A stretch of DNA of 64,000 nucleotides from Anthocerotibacter panamensis C109 (GTDB lineage: Bacteria > Cyanobacteriota > Cyanobacteriia > Gloeobacterales > Anthocerotibacteraceae). The notes beneath the pieces are model-generated. The model was not told where the DNA came from, made no database searches, and worked only from the letters and a program-made list of their open reading frames with translations. The position numbers and the translations under genes are program-made. Positions 17,182 to 28,099 of this stretch are shown here, in pieces; within the stretch, counting starts at the first letter, position 1, and the number at the start of each line of letters is the position of its first letter. The stretch spans positions 2,979,501 to 3,043,500 of the forward strand of contig NZ_CP062698.1 of assembly GCF_018389385.1 (NCBI RefSeq), given 5' to 3'.

Positions 17182-18096
17182 ATGGCTAGAGTCGCGGTAT
17201 TGGGTACAGGAGTCTGGGGGCGAGCCCTCGCTGAAATTGCCCGTAGCCGGGGGCATGAGGTCCAGCTCTGGGCGCGACGAGGCCCCTCCAGTCTCGCAGA
17301 AGTGGTGACAGGGGTAGATATACTCATTTCGGCGCTCCCTCTGCGCGCGGTGCGCACGGTGGCCCAACAGGTTGGTAGCGTGGGGCTAGCACCTGGGGCA
17401 ATCGTGGTGAGTGCTACTAAGGGCCTGGAGCCTGACACCATTCTGACTCCACGCGAAATCTGGCAAGAAGTTTTGCCGGGACAGGGCGTGGTCGTCCTCT
17501 CTGGCCCCAACCTTGCTGAAGAAGTTCTGGCGGGTAAGCCCTGTGCCACAGTTGTGGCCCACTCCAGCCTCGCCCTTGCCCAGCATATCCAGCAGGCCCT
17601 TGCCACGGATACCTTCAGAGTCTATGTCAATCCCGATATCCGCGGCGTAGAGTTGGGCGGAGTCCTTAAGAACGTCATCGCTATCAGTGCTGGCGTCAGT
17701 GATGGTCTAGGCTTGGGCACCAACGCCAAAGCTGCTCTCATCACTCGGGGTCTGACAGAGGTCGTCCGCGTGGGTTGCCTGTTGGGAGGCGAAGCTGCTA
17801 CCTTCTATGGACTCTCAGGTCTGGGCGACCTCCAAGCAACCTGCACCAGTTCCCTGAGCCGGAACTATCAGGTGGGGTTTGGGCTGGCGCACAAGGAGCC
17901 GCTCGCAGACATTCTTGCCCGTCTGACTGGAACTGCTGAAGGGATTAACACGGCCCACGTCCTGGTCCAACTGGCTCATCAGCGCCGCATTGAGGTACCC
18001 ATCGCCCTACAGGTGACCCTGCTTCTCGACGGAAAAACCACCCCGCTAGCCTGTGTAACCGCGCTGATGGCCCGTGGACTCAAAGAAGAACTATGA
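17182..18096 (+). CDS. gpsA: NAD(P)-dependent glycerol-3-phosphate dehydrogenase
   Basis: GpsA reduces dihydroxyacetone phosphate to sn-glycerol-3-phosphate for lipid synthesis. The Rossmann motif VAVLGTGVWGRALA is at the N-terminus, and conserved blocks include SATKGLEP, SGPNLAEEVLAGKP, LKNVIAISAGVSDGLGLG with the catalytic Lys, and LSGLGDLQATCTSSLSRN. At 304 residues it is slightly short because the first half is compact. No clear Shine-Dalgarno is visible; a C-rich stretch that could form secondary structure lies just upstream. Confidence 0.93.
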   Translation: MARVAVLGTGVWGRALAEIARSRGHEVQLWARRGPSSLAEVVTGVDILISALPLRAVRTVAQQVGSVGLAPGAIVVSATKGLEPDTILTPREIWQEVLPGQGVVVLSGPNLAEEVLAGKPCATVVAHSSLALAQHIQQALATDTFRVYVNPDIRGVELGGVLKNVIAISAGVSDGLGLGTNAKAALITRGLTEVVRVGCLLGGEAATFYGLSGLGDLQATCTSSLSRNYQVGFGLAHKEPLADILARLTGTAEGINTAHVLVQLAHQRRIEVPIALQVTLLLDGKTTPLACVTALMARGLKEEL

Positions 18097-18157
18097 AGGG
18101 AAGAACGATCTATTGGGGAAGCCTTTGTATCTTGGGATACTCTGATCTGGCAACCTA

Positions 18158-18176
18158 CTTAACGTATACTTAACGT
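18158..18176 (+). promoter_or_regulatory. Pho-box-like tandem repeat before the porin gene
   Basis: Two perfect 8-bp copies of CTTAACGT lie at 18158-18165 and 18169-18176, separated by three bases. This 11-bp periodicity and sequence match the cyanobacterial Pho box (CTTAACCT-like units, three-base spacers) bound by the SphR/PhoB response regulator. A possible -10 (TAAAAT, 18185-18190) follows. Confidence 0.5.
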
Positions 18177-18257
18177 CGGATGGGTAAAATCCCACAGAGT
18201 AGATATAAGAATCGCTGCCAAGCAGTTGTGTGGTCTGTGTTGAGGAGTGTTTACATC

Positions 18258-20006
18258 ATGAAAATTCGGTCTGCTCGCTGGTCCCTGGCAGTTGCCTCGG
18301 CCTTTCTAGCCTTTGTCGGCAGTGCTCTGCCCGCTTTGGCTCTACCTGATACCTCCGTTCGCGGTCTGGTGACGGATACCCCTTTGGTCTCCCAGGTTAG
18401 TTCGGTTTCTGAACTGACCGATGTGGACCCCAACGGGTTTGCCTTTCAGGCGCTTAAATCTCTGGTTGAGCGCTATGGCTGCATTGAGGGCTATCCCTCT
18501 AAAGTTTTCCTGGGCAACAAAGCGCTGACCCGCTATGAATTCGCTGCCGGTCTCAACGCCTGCCTCGAAAAAATCAACGAACTCATCGCCGCTGGGACCA
18601 CTGACCTCATCACCAAAGAAGACCTCGCCACGGTCTCTCGTCTTCAGGACGAGCTGAAAGGTGAAGGGACTGCGCTGACCGGTCGGGTGGATGCCCTCGA
18701 AGGCAAGACCAAGGAACTGGAAGCTAACCTATTCTCGAAGACCACCAAGCTCGACGCGGAAATTATCTTCCTGGCTGCTGGAGCTGTGGCTGGATCTGCA
18801 GTGCGGACGACCAACGCTATCGCGTCGGCAGCCAACACCATCGATGGCGGTTCTCAGAACACGATTGCCGGAGTCCGCTCTCGCTTGAACTTCCGTGCCC
18901 GCAACATCGTAGTCAAAGGCGACCAACTGCGCGTCCGTATCAACGCTGCGGCTGGGGATGGTTCCTTTTTTGGTACCAGTGGCTTTAGCCGGGTAGCCCG
19001 ATTTGATGCCCTGCCTGCGGCGGGACCAGCGGGTTCAGCCAACAGCGTCCTGGCGACGGCCACGTTCGACAAGCTCTACTATCAGTTTCCTTTCCTGACC
19101 CGCGACCTGACTATCGTTATCGGACCGCGAGTGGAGAATATTGACTACCTGGGGACTAACAGCAACACCCGCAACGAAGCAGTCAACTTCTCGCTGCGGT
19201 CTTTCCGCCGCAACGTGGGTCTTTCGCTGGTCAACACTTCGGTACCCGCAATTGCCGCGACCTACAAAATCAGTCCGGTGTTTGACCTGCGGGCTTACTA
19301 CGGAGCGACAGCGGGTGGTGATTCCTTTGGCTTTGGCAGTGGCGGTATTACCGGACCCGGTCAGGTAGCCGTAGAATTGGGGATTAAGCCTGATTCCCGC
19401 CTGGATATTGGTTTGGGCTACTATCACACGGTTTGTAACTCCGCATCTGCTCTCAACAGTGAAGCCCCGAGCAGCCAGAACCGGATCTTCTGCGATTCAA
19501 GTGTGGGTGGCAGTACCCGTGCTCCTTTCAATAGTGCCAACGTCGGTGGTGTGATACACAACACCTATAACGCGCATATTGACTGGGATATTTTCCCGGA
19601 AGTCGCCATTTTTGGTCGCTATTCCTTCGGGAACGCTACCTTCTTCGATAACCCGGTGAATAACGTGGCCTTGCCCGGTGGTGGGACTGTTGATTACCAG
19701 GAATTCCTCGCCGGTCTGACCTTCAAGAACCCCTTTGGTCAACAGGGTAATGCAATAGGTCTGGCGGTGGTTCAACCCGCTACCATTACGAGCAACGCTG
19801 CTTCTGCTGGCAACTTGGCGACCTCCACGCTGACACCGGGGGCGACCTCGGGGACCGCTGAGTACAACTACGGGGTCTACTACCGCTTTGGCGTAGCTAA
19901 GGGGATCACGATTACCCCTGAGCTGTACTTCATCACCAATGCCGGTTCGATCCAAAACCAACCCACGATCACGGTGGGCGCACTGCGCGCGACGTTCACC
20001 TACTAA
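18258..20006 (+). CDS. SLH-domain outer membrane porin (OprB/SomA type)
   Basis: This is an abundant-type cyanobacterial outer membrane porin of 582 residues. A signal peptide (MKIRSARWSLAVASAFLAFV, cleavage near ALALP) is followed by an SLH domain at about residues 53-110 (DVDPNGFAFQALKSLVERYG, LTRYEFAAGLNACLEKI) that binds peptidoglycan-linked polymer. A short coiled coil follows (LSRLQDELKGEG-like, about 120-160), then an OprB-type beta barrel with alternating aromatic strands that ends in TVGALRATFTY, including a terminal aromatic. The ATG at 18258 is chosen because it begins the signal peptide, with GAGGAG upstream. A Pho-box-like repeat lies upstream and a strong terminator follows. Confidence 0.9.
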   Translation: MKIRSARWSLAVASAFLAFVGSALPALALPDTSVRGLVTDTPLVSQVSSVSELTDVDPNGFAFQALKSLVERYGCIEGYPSKVFLGNKALTRYEFAAGLNACLEKINELIAAGTTDLITKEDLATVSRLQDELKGEGTALTGRVDALEGKTKELEANLFSKTTKLDAEIIFLAAGAVAGSAVRTTNAIASAANTIDGGSQNTIAGVRSRLNFRARNIVVKGDQLRVRINAAAGDGSFFGTSGFSRVARFDALPAAGPAGSANSVLATATFDKLYYQFPFLTRDLTIVIGPRVENIDYLGTNSNTRNEAVNFSLRSFRRNVGLSLVNTSVPAIAATYKISPVFDLRAYYGATAGGDSFGFGSGGITGPGQVAVELGIKPDSRLDIGLGYYHTVCNSASALNSEAPSSQNRIFCDSSVGGSTRAPFNSANVGGVIHNTYNAHIDWDIFPEVAIFGRYSFGNATFFDNPVNNVALPGGGTVDYQEFLAGLTFKNPFGQQGNAIGLAVVQPATITSNAASAGNLATSTLTPGATSGTAEYNYGVYYRFGVAKGITITPELYFITNAGSIQNQPTITVGALRATFTY

Positions 20007-20023
20007 ATCGGTTATTTTTTCTG

Positions 20024-20048
20024 CCGGGGCTTACCGCCCCGGTTTTTT
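20024..20048 (+). terminator. Intrinsic terminator after the porin gene
   Basis: A GC-rich hairpin (CCGGGGC pairing with GCCCCGG across a five-base loop) is followed by six T residues. Confidence 0.92.
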
Positions 20049-20106
20049 AATGGCCTTTTTACTGGGGCTACCCTGCCGTGCGCCCAGGACGAAATGGCTG
20101 GCTGCT

Positions 20107-23010
<2,904 letters not shown>

Positions 23011-23392
23011 AGGTATATTCGACACATCTGGACTATTATACCTCCCCCCTTCAGAGACGGTATTTAGGGCTAAACCCTGGTCTATACCCTGTCTGATAGG
23101 GGTTTGCAGCACCCCCTCCCTAGCCCCTGCGCGAAGAGATCCTTGCTTTTTCCTGGGGCTGGGTTTGGATTCAGGGTGGGCTACACACGCTGGGGCTATC
23201 AATTCCTGGATCTAACGGATGCCTCGCCCTATTTGAATTGTTATTCTGTATCTCTAAGTCCGGGCGCGTTTGGCAGGTTCAGCCGTCATTGCCTACCGGA
23301 CTGTCCCGATGCCCCCTGCGTACCAAGGGACTCAGGCACAACAGACCGACACTGGTTTGTTGGATAACGCTGGTTGTAGCGGGGGCTCAACG
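23011..23392. other. Gene-free region between gcvP and the YtaF-type gene
   Basis: This 382-bp stretch holds the divergent promoters of gcvP and the membrane protein gene. A TATAAT hexamer occurs on the minus strand (23035-23040), close to gcvP. I see no glycine riboswitch or other named element. Confidence 0.5.
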
Positions 23393-24013
23393 ATGCAGCA
23401 GTGGGTGGTTTTGAATAAATTGATGGCGATTTTCTTGCTCGCTGTTGCCGCAAATCTGGACAATTTTGGTATAGGTCTTGCCTTTGGCACAGCCAGTCTA
23501 CATATTAGTGCGCTTGCCAATGTTTTTATTGCACTTATTGCAGGGGTCTTATCTTATGCGGCTACCTTGTGCGGAAATGTCCTGGAAATCCTGCTACCCC
23601 TACAGGTAGCGAACTGGGTGGGTGCATGGATGATTGTGGGTGTCGGTGTGTGGGTGACCAACCACCAACGGGTCAGCCGCTGGTTTCAGGCTGTGCAGAC
23701 TTGGCTGAAGTACTGCTCGGGGCAGCATGGTCCACGCCCGACTCTGCGATCACCCCAAAAGATGGATCTGAAGACGACAGTACTGCTGGGCATCTCGCTG
23801 TCGCTTAATGCCATGGCTGGAGGACTCGGAGCTGGGCTCTCTGGATATAGCCCGGTCTGGACTGCCCTAGCCATCGCGCTCGTTAGCTATCTCACCCTTG
23901 ATATGGGCCAAGGGATCGGCAGCATCTACCTGGGCAAGTACTTGGGGCCTTCTGCCCAAAAAGTAGCAGGTTTACTGCTCATCGGGGTCGGGGTCTACGA
24001 ACTTTTTAATTAA
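23393..24013 (+). CDS. YtaF/MntP-like integral membrane protein
   Basis: The 206-residue product has about six transmembrane helices and an acidic motif, AANLDNFGIGLAFG, in the first helix. This resembles MntP- and YtaF-type proteins, which carry an Asp-rich motif in two homologous halves; the second half has VSYLTLDMGQGIGSIYLG and LSLNAMAGGLGAGL. The MntP group exports manganese, but YtaF-type proteins are not well studied, so a transport role is inferred. The ATG at 23393 is chosen to begin before the first helix. Confidence 0.75.
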   Translation: MQQWVVLNKLMAIFLLAVAANLDNFGIGLAFGTASLHISALANVFIALIAGVLSYAATLCGNVLEILLPLQVANWVGAWMIVGVGVWVTNHQRVSRWFQAVQTWLKYCSGQHGPRPTLRSPQKMDLKTTVLLGISLSLNAMAGGLGAGLSGYSPVWTALAIALVSYLTLDMGQGIGSIYLGKYLGPSAQKVAGLLLIGVGVYELFN

Positions 24014-24182
24014 AATACGCCAGACTCTCTTACCTCTAATCAAGGCGCTAAAGCCCGTCGCCGTCATGCCAAAGTTGAGCCGTCGAGAGCATAGATGGGG
24101 TCAGCTCACGAAACGGAAAAATAGTAAGTTAAGCCCAAAACCAAGAAGAGCCGCTAACGGATGGCTATGCGCTGTGCTATTC

Positions 24183-24890
24183 TCAACGCCTCACTGTCAG
24201 CCAAACTCCTGTGCCCGCCAGCCCTAACAAGAGCAGCATCACCCCCGGAATTCCAGGCAGCAGGAAGTTGAGGGTCAGTTCGTTAGGCTGATTGGGGCGG
24301 ATGTTCCAGAGGAGTGTGCTCCCCTCGGTGCGGTTGGCGTTGGAGGAGAGCGCCCCAAAAGGTAGGGTCATGCTCAGTTGTAGTTTGGCATAGGGCTCCG
24401 CTTGGACCTGGATCTTATGACCGGATACCGTGAATGATTGACGCGTCAGCTCCGATAGGTCTAGCACTCCGGTGAGGTGGTAATAGGTCACCAAAAAGAA
24501 ATTGTGCTCCTCCAGACGAAAAGACTGGACCACGCGGGTGAGTTGAGGAGCGCTCGCGGATGAGGACTTTGGGGCATCGCTAAAAAAACGATTGAGTTTG
24601 TCCTCGACCTGCCCCAAGCTTTGAAAGGGGATCACCACCTCAAAGAGCCCCGACGCGCCTTTGTGGCGCAGGCGCCCCCCGGCTTTGGTTGCCCGGTTTT
24701 GGAGTTGCTGGGTAAGGTCTTCCAGTTGAGGAGCCACCAAATCCGCCAGTATCGGCTCCACCTGGAGATTTTGACTGATCGTACCGCTGCCATCCCAGGC
24801 GAGGTCCAGACCCATGCGATACTGCACACATCCGCTCAGGGCGACCAGCAGAGCCAACAAGCCGACAGGTTTTACTACGTTCAACTTCAC
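24183..24890 (-). CDS. DUF3153-like lipoprotein
   Basis: A lipoprotein signal peptide is clear: MKLNVVKPVGLLALLVALSG followed by a lipobox Cys (ALSGC). The mature protein contains alternating beta strands and coil (residues about 25-205) and ends in one hydrophobic segment (IPGVMLLLLGLAGTGVW) plus basic tail TVRR. The pattern fits the DUF3153 group of cyanobacterial membrane proteins. No function is known. It sits alone, with gene-free stretches on both sides. Confidence 0.7.
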   Translation of the reverse strand: MKLNVVKPVGLLALLVALSGCVQYRMGLDLAWDGSGTISQNLQVEPILADLVAPQLEDLTQQLQNRATKAGGRLRHKGASGLFEVVIPFQSLGQVEDKLNRFFSDAPKSSSASAPQLTRVVQSFRLEEHNFFLVTYYHLTGVLDLSELTRQSFTVSGHKIQVQAEPYAKLQLSMTLPFGALSSNANRTEGSTLLWNIRPNQPNELTLNFLLPGIPGVMLLLLGLAGTGVWLTVRR

Positions 24891-25055
24891 GCCGGTCCTA
24901 TAGCCATTAGTGCGTTTACAAGCGCTTAAAGCTTAACCCAATTCCATGCCTCCGCCTCAGCCTACTGGAGACATAGAACAGAAAACAGTCTGCCAGGACC
25001 TATTCTGTCTCAGGGAGGAATTCAAGTTCTATAGGACTTAGGGTCTATGCAAACG

Positions 25056-26126
25056 CTACTGCTGACTATTTTCGGTCAAATCCACCAGCAGTGAGCGCAG
25101 GTCCGACACTGTGCGACTGGCTGCCTGGGAGCGCTCCTTGAGCCCATAGGCAACGATAGCTCCGCGTTGGGCAGAAGAGACATTGCGTCCTGTATCTTCT
25201 TCCATGGTCTGGGCGATGCTTTGAATATTGCCAGCAGCTTGGGTCGTCTCACGAGCGAGGCGGCGCACTTCCTTGGCGAGGACGCTCATACCCTTGGCTT
25301 GGGGACCTGCTCGCTCTGACTCTACCGCCGTATTGAGCGCCAGCAGGTTGATCCGTCCGGCAATTTCGCTCACCACCGCACTGATAGATTGGATCTGGAG
25401 GGTCGAGGTCCGCAACTTTTCACTGTCTTGGACGATTTGGTCGATCTCCTGGGTAATCTGATCGATGCCAGCAAAGGTTTCAGCAAACGCCTGTCCTCCT
25501 CGGGTGGCGAAGACTCCAGCCATCGTAAAGAGTTGCTGCTGAATGGTCTCCAGCGAGGTCGAACGGGCTTGGAGTTGCCGCTGTTGTAGTTCGAGTGCCT
25601 GCGTATAGTTGCGGATTTGGGCCTGTTGCTCCTCCAACCGGGTCAAGTAGCGCTGTGTCTCCAGTTGTTGTTTGTAAAGCAATTCCATTGTCTGTTGAAA
25701 GATCTGGGCATGGGCCACCAGCAAGTCCCCCACATCGAGTAAGGTTGGGCCTGACCCCGCCAATACCACGAGCGGTTCGTAGGCGTCCTCTCCAGGGCGG
25801 TCGAGAGCCTGACGCAAAGCTTCAGCGACCTTGATCCTAGAAGGTAGCTGCAAGAAGCCCTGGTTTTGCGGCCAGATCTCCGGCAATTCTATAATGGGCC
25901 GTTTGAGGAAGACATCCAGGGCATAAGGACGGCTCAGACGCTCCAGGAGCCTGCGGCGGGAGACCATCGCCTGCACTTCATCCGCCTCGACAATCAATAC
26001 CCCTGGTAGGGTTGGATTGCGTTGAAAGTAATCACGGACTTCTTTACAGGCCGTAGTCGGGGCAACCTGATAGCTCACTAAGGGCAGGTCAGTCAGGGTG
26101 GAATCAGCAGAAAGGGTCGTATCCAT
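25056..26126 (-). CDS. MCP-like signalling protein with CBS-like N-terminus
   Basis: The N-terminal 150 residues include VSRRRLLERLSRPYALDVFLKRP, a segment also found in CBS-like and GGDEF-linked cyanobacterial proteins. A long coiled coil follows (about residues 150-205). The C-terminal part resembles a methyl-accepting chemotaxis signalling domain. The hairpin tip is altered: NLLALNTAVESERAG in place of the usual NLLALNAAIEAARAG, and SVLAKEVRRLARE rather than AVVADEVRKLAE. There are no membrane helices, so the protein is cytosolic. Whether it can still activate CheA is uncertain. Confidence 0.7.
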   Translation of the reverse strand: MDTTLSADSTLTDLPLVSYQVAPTTACKEVRDYFQRNPTLPGVLIVEADEVQAMVSRRRLLERLSRPYALDVFLKRPIIELPEIWPQNQGFLQLPSRIKVAEALRQALDRPGEDAYEPLVVLAGSGPTLLDVGDLLVAHAQIFQQTMELLYKQQLETQRYLTRLEEQQAQIRNYTQALELQQRQLQARSTSLETIQQQLFTMAGVFATRGGQAFAETFAGIDQITQEIDQIVQDSEKLRTSTLQIQSISAVVSEIAGRINLLALNTAVESERAGPQAKGMSVLAKEVRRLARETTQAAGNIQSIAQTMEEDTGRNVSSAQRGAIVAYGLKERSQAASRTVSDLRSLLVDLTENSQQ

Positions 26127-26308
26127 GCCGGGGGGAGTTCAATTGGGGTAATCCTACGCAGGTAGGGTTAAGGAATGATGATCGTCAGGTAGGCAGTGCG
26201 CCTCCTTCCTCCTGGGGAATCTACGGAGAGGACCCGTTATTCGTGGGCCTCCTTAAATTGCCTTTAATAATTTATCCGTACAGTTAACCAAGCCATGGAG
26301 TGTGTGCA

Positions 26309-26713
26309 ATGACAAATTTAAAAAAGTGTATGGCTATGCTGGTGAGCGCTGGCGTGGTGTTGGCCCAACCTGGTCTGGCTGCCCCTGCTGCCAGCACTGC
26401 TCAGCAAATGATGGCGGACTTGAGTAGCCGGGTTCAAGACCTGGAGTCCCATGTCAGTCGCCTAGAGGATTTTCGACGTAGGGTTTACTTCTATGGCACT
26501 GCCTGTGACCAAGCCTGCATTCAGGACTATGAACTCCAACGGACACAGATCGTGCGGACTTTGCAGGAAGGGGGCACACTCCAAGACCAAATCAAGCACT
26601 CGGGACTCGCTAGTAAACCGGGTACGGATGGGACAGTCGCTACGCTCTCGCAACGCTGGGAAGAACTCGCCCAACGGGTCAATATCCTGATGTTAGGGGT
26701 GGTCAACCGTTGA
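26309..26713 (+). CDS. Secreted coiled-coil hypothetical protein
   Basis: An N-terminal signal peptide (MTNLKKCMAMLVSAGVVLAQ with cleavage near GLAAPA) leads to a coiled-coil segment (MMADLSSRVQDLESHVSRLE) and a Cys pair (CDQAC) at about residues 65-69. No family is recognised. The ATG at 26309 is preferred over the GTG at 26300. It is on the same strand as the three-repeat secreted protein 81 bp downstream, so they may act together at the cell surface. Confidence 0.6.
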   Translation: MTNLKKCMAMLVSAGVVLAQPGLAAPAASTAQQMMADLSSRVQDLESHVSRLEDFRRRVYFYGTACDQACIQDYELQRTQIVRTLQEGGTLQDQIKHSGLASKPGTDGTVATLSQRWEELAQRVNILMLGVVNR

Positions 26714-26794
26714 GTCTCTTGGCCTGAGTAAAAGGGTACGTTCTCGGACCGTCTGCCGCTACAATGCTCAAACCTCTGGTCGCTCTATCGGGTT

Positions 26795-27859
26795 ATGAAG
26801 TCTGCCCTGGTTCGCTTGTTCGCCTGTAGTCTAGCCTGGATAGTGGGTGCACCGGTTGGAGCCAATCAGGTCTACCGCTTTCCCTTGGATCAGGACAACT
26901 ATCGCTTTGGAAGCGGTCATGAATGGACCCGCTTAACGGTGAAAGGCCGTCAGGTCAAGCTTCTGTACGCAGTTGACCTAGGCATGGGGCGGTGGTTGGA
27001 TCATCCGGTCAGCGAGACCGAGCTATGCGACGGCAGGGGGGTTGTCCCTACGGATTGTCAGCATGTTGACGGGGATAGGGTCAGACTGCCAGCTAACCGC
27101 CCGCTCGCGGAGGTCTTCTTCCGAATCCGTTTCACGATGGGGGGTACGGTTCATTGGCGCAGTTTTCAACTGCCCTCCACGCTTGCCCCCGACGAAACTA
27201 AAGAAGACCAGTCTGTCTATAAATTGTGCCTAAATCCTTGGGGGAAGAGTGTTCCACCCGAAGGAGCCGATGTCGTGGTGACAAGGCGCAGAGTAGCGGT
27301 CATGGTCTGGTCGGAATTTCCCGGTTGGCCTGCTATCTTACCGACAGCGCTTCGTCTATGTAGCCGTGCTGGTTTTGAGCGTCGTGCTTGCCAGACCTTC
27401 TCAGGAAATAGTGCCCAAATACCCGCAGGCAGTGTCATCCAAACCTTTGTCGTGGACCTGCGCTATGACACAGCTTCGGGAGTTCAGCGCCGGAGCTTCC
27501 AGATCGCAGCCCATACCCAACCCGACCGCATCAAGGGGGATCATGCTACCTACCATCTACCCTTCCCGGACAGAGCATACCCATTGGGAGCAGTGGGATG
27601 GATACGCTTGACAGTCACTGGCAGACGCGTGGCTATCTTACACACAACCCTCCAAACCAGCCTCTTCACCACTACCGGGCGGGATCATCCGGTGCTTGCC
27701 ATCCAGGTTTGTCTCAAGGGAACAAGCAATTGTCAGATGCACTCCGGGGACAGTATTGAGCTACCCCCAGCAATCCCCCTCCAGGACTTTCACTTTATGA
27801 TTCGGTATATAGAACGTGGTGTCGTGATAATCCAGGATTTTTTGCTCCCCATTACGTAA
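26795..27859 (+). CDS. Secreted protein made of three related domains
   Basis: A signal peptide (MKSALVRLFACSLAWIVGAP) is followed by three related units of about 100-110 residues. Each begins with V/TY-K/H-L or VYRFPL, has a V/LTVxGRxVxxL strand (for example LTVKGRQVKLLYAV and LTVTGRRVAILHTT), a pair of cysteines (LCDGRGVVPTDCQ, LCSRAGFERRACQ, VCLKGTSNCQ), and ends with an SFQ or DF strand such as HWRSFQLP. The cysteine pairs probably form a disulfide in each unit, suggesting an immunoglobulin-like beta fold. I recognise no family. Codon use matches neighbours. The location in the periplasm or outer surface is inferred from the signal peptide. Confidence 0.6.
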   Translation: MKSALVRLFACSLAWIVGAPVGANQVYRFPLDQDNYRFGSGHEWTRLTVKGRQVKLLYAVDLGMGRWLDHPVSETELCDGRGVVPTDCQHVDGDRVRLPANRPLAEVFFRIRFTMGGTVHWRSFQLPSTLAPDETKEDQSVYKLCLNPWGKSVPPEGADVVVTRRRVAVMVWSEFPGWPAILPTALRLCSRAGFERRACQTFSGNSAQIPAGSVIQTFVVDLRYDTASGVQRRSFQIAAHTQPDRIKGDHATYHLPFPDRAYPLGAVGWIRLTVTGRRVAILHTTLQTSLFTTTGRDHPVLAIQVCLKGTSNCQMHSGDSIELPPAIPLQDFHFMIRYIERGVVIIQDFLLPIT

Positions 27860-27880
27860 GCTTGACAAGTTAGGTGTTCA

Positions 27881-28048
27881 TCATCTTCGGCATGGATCAT
27901 GAGTTTGCCCTTTGCACTTCCTTGTGACGAGGGGGATACCCAGCTCGCGGGAGATCTGTTTCTTGGAGGCTCCCCGTTTGAGCAGGTTCTGGACAACTTC
28001 TACGTCGGTGGCAGGATTGCGCCTGAAGTCGCCACCCAAAACACTCAC
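27881..28048 (-). CDS. Possible small helix-turn-helix protein, 55 residues
   Basis: A GTG start directly after an in-frame TGA opens a 55-codon frame. The segment VEVVQNLLKRGASKKQISRE followed by LGIPLVT resembles the helix-turn-helix of resolvases or IS630-type transposases. It lies 51 bp downstream of the WcaJ-like gene on the same strand. It could be a gene, a remnant of an insertion element, or chance. Confidence 0.35.
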   Translation of the reverse strand: MSVLGGDFRRNPATDVEVVQNLLKRGASKKQISRELGIPLVTRKCKGQTHDPCRR

Positions 28049-28099
28049 TTCCTACCGCGTGACTTGGATGAGGATGAAAAGATAGACTTTGGAGCGTCT

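Noticed and set aside
23011-23202. N-terminal extension of gcvP
   Set aside because: The family start falls at 23010 (MQTRSPG); the upstream frame is basic, Pro-rich and unlike any GcvP.
23200-23392. Possible manganese (yybP-ykoY) riboswitch before the YtaF/MntP-like gene
   Set aside because: A few short matches such as CTACCGGACT occur, but the conserved GGGGAGUAG-type core and the paired multi-helix layout could not be built.
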